A stretch of DNA of 64,000 nucleotides, from contig DAVZGP010000015.1 of the NCBI GenBank assembly GCA_052274345.1, forward strand, positions 1-64,000, in the 5' to 3' direction. This stretch comes from Clostridium_AD sp937920395 (GTDB lineage: Bacteria; Bacillota; Clostridia; Clostridiales; Clostridiaceae). The position numbers were made by a program, and so were the translations under genes. Position 1 is the first letter of the stretch, and each line of letters starts with the position of its first letter. The notes beneath the pieces are model-generated. The model searched no databases. It saw nothing but the letters and a program-made list of their open reading frames with translations, and was not told the origin of the DNA. Positions 62,547 to 64,000 of the stretch are shown here, in pieces.

Positions 62547-63223
62547 TTAAAAATTATTAAGGATTTTGTTTGTTATCTCTATACAAATTCTTGCAGATTC
62601 ATTAACTGCATTTTTGAATTCACTAACTCCACCAGTAATGCTATCAGATACAGTTTTTATCAATAAACATGGAGTTTTATTTTTATTACAAGTCAATACA
62701 ATTCCAGCAGCCTCCATATCACAAATATCTGCATTAAAGTTATTATGCAATTCTTCTTTTTTTCTTTTCTTGCAATGAATTTATCTCCCGAAGCACAAAT
62801 TACTTTTCTTAATAATGGTTCATTTTCAAGTGCCTTATCCACGATTTTCTTTGTTGTAGATATATAAACACTCGGATATTCAAGATATCTTCCAACATCG
62901 CATCCATCAGCCTCTGATGTATCAAAATCATAGTGGACAACACTTTCAACAATACACGTTCTTGCTAATGACATCTCATGTGTCAAACCACCTACAACAC
63001 CAAAGTTTACAATAAAGTTCACTCTTAATTGTGATATTAAAAACTGTGTTGTCATAGCAGCAGCAATTTCCCCTGCTCCACTATGTATAACAAATAAATT
63101 ATTTTCACCTAATTTATATTGATATACCGAATATCCTGCAAATTCTAATTTTTTAATGGATACCCCATATTTATTTAATACTGCTTCTATTTCAACAGCT
63201 ACAATCATTCCTATATTTTTCAC
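62547..63223 (-). pseudogene. MTA/SAH nucleosidase-like gene with a -1 frameshift
   Basis: Nucleosidase of the MTAN/phosphorylase fold that splits methylthioadenosine or adenosylhomocysteine. The first frame (GTG start at 63223 behind GAGGTGA) gives the N-terminal two thirds with VIHSGAGEIAAAMTTQFLIS and GVVGGLTHEM. At 62756-62764 it leaves the family and soon stops. The family continues at once in the -1 frame: FNADICDMEAAGIVLTC, then IKTVSDSI with the catalytic Asp. The junction holds A AAA AAG, a classic -1 slippery heptamer in an A7 run. A lost A (mutation or sequencing error) or programmed frameshifting are the options. Confidence 0.75.
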
Positions 63224-63452
63224 TTTATTCACCTCATAATATAAATATATTTACGTGACCTTATTCGACATAGTCGACATATCTCTTTTATTCTTTTCCA
63301 CTATACTCATCAATTAAATATTCATTTTTCCAACTTCTCATTATTAGCCTAATGGTTATATGGATAATTAGAAAGTATAATCAAAATATTCATCTTTTCA
63401 TTAGTACATAAATTTGTATATGTAGCCTACAAAGGAACTTGTGCATTTTCAC

Positions 63453-63799
63453 TCAATTCTGTTTTAACACCTTATATGTATCAGTCCAATTTTTTGCTTC
63501 AAAATCACCATTTTCATCTTCATCCCTAATACGTTTATCTATTCAGCATCAAAATCAATAAAGTACTTTCTATTTGGTGTATGTATCGTGAGGGTTGCTA
63601 AATTAATATTGTCCTCTAAAATATCCACTCTGTATTCGAGCATGATATCATCATTTTGCTTCTTCATGAATAAGTAACTTCCTTCTTCTTGATCCTCGGC
63701 CTCATCACTTATTTCAGCGTAGATTTCTTCGCCACTGAATTCTCCAGGATATCCTGACTTTCTTATCTTTTCATCTATTGCTTTAAAAAACTGTTCCAT
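63453..63799 (-). pseudogene. Conserved hypothetical protein with a frameshift near the C-terminus
   Basis: From ATG 63799 (AAGGAG eight bases upstream) the frame runs 86 codons (MEQFFKAIDEKIRKSGYPGE ... NRKYFIDFDAE) to a TAG at 63539. The next frame continues in protein-like fashion: IDKRIRDEDENGDF, then NWTDTYKVLKQN, stop at 63453. One extra A after GAA would join them into a protein of about 115 residues. I recall similar acidic small proteins in Firmicutes without function. A single-base deletion or an assembly error is likely. Confidence 0.6.
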
Positions 63800-64000
63800 T
63801 TTTTGCTCTCCTTCTTTTTTAATACACATTTCTCTTCAAATCAAGTATATACGATGCTTCTAAATAACAGCTTTAATCATTATTAATTAATGATCAGAGC
63901 AAAACCTCACTTATCAAGCTCACATGGTTCTCAATGACATCTAGGCTAGTAATTACTTCACTTGATACACATCATTAACTCTAAAAAAATTATAACATAA
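63800..64000. other. Right end of window, no gene recognised
   Basis: Upstream region of the preceding gene. No ORF with a binding site and no clear repeat is visible. Confidence 0.4.

Overview
The window is very AT-rich, with almost every gene preceded by an AAGGAGG-type ribosome binding site and with many intrinsic terminators. It carries clostridial gene families (DUF4489 proteins, a group B-type [FeFe] hydrogenase, mother-cell sporulation promoters). It most likely comes from a spore-forming, anaerobic Clostridium-type Firmicute. It is a draft scaffold: two 100-base N runs lie inside a CRISPR array, and two genes near the right end are each broken by a single-base frameshift. No rRNA or tRNA gene was seen.

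Layout. 1-3.3 kb: the end of a pullulanase and several small proteins, including a 22-residue ORF. 3.4-11.7 kb: a cysteine desulfurase-family enzyme, then a probable spore-surface cluster. The cluster holds two duplicated gene pairs (DUF4489 proteins and cysteine-rich proteins), a DUF3343 protein and two propeller-like proteins. Five of these genes have the same promoter pattern, AC-N16-CATANNNTA, which matches sigma-K. 11.7-18.5 kb: a permease, an ArsC/Spx-like protein, biotin transporter bioY with a BirA operator, an HD hydrolase, a small regulator and a two-component system. 18.5-24.7 kb: a ribbon-helix-helix coiled-coil protein, a STAS protein with a KAS III-like protein that seems to start at ACG, a peptide ORF before an ABC exporter, and a family 4 uracil-DNA glycosylase. 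24.8-27.8 kb: thiS-thiG-thiH-tenI behind a strong promoter and a compact hairpin RNA.

28.2-41.6 kb is a complete type I-C CRISPR-Cas locus in the order cas3-cas5c-cas8c-cas7-cas4-cas1-cas2. A leader and an array of about 77 visible 32-bp repeats follow. 41.6-46.1 kb holds a peptide deformylase-like gene between two copies of a 50-nt hairpin element, a ClpX paralogue without its zinc domain, and the hydrogenase. 46.3-58.3 kb is mostly housekeeping: a phosphoesterase, glycerol-1-phosphate dehydrogenase, a serine recombinase, GNAT and Nudix enzymes, an alkyltransferase-like protein, purB, a tyrosine recombinase with a 15-bp inverted repeat at its promoter, lexA with its own operator, and a methionine gamma-lyase-family enzyme.

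58.3-61.1 kb is the best candidate for an undescribed system: two overlapping AAA/STAND-like ATPase genes. They are driven by a consensus promoter (TTGACA-N17-TATAAT) that is embedded in a perfect 15-bp inverted repeat. The last 3 kb hold a zinc-ribbon protein, a fragment resembling ADP-ribosylglycohydrolase, a membrane-anchored protein and the two frameshifted genes.
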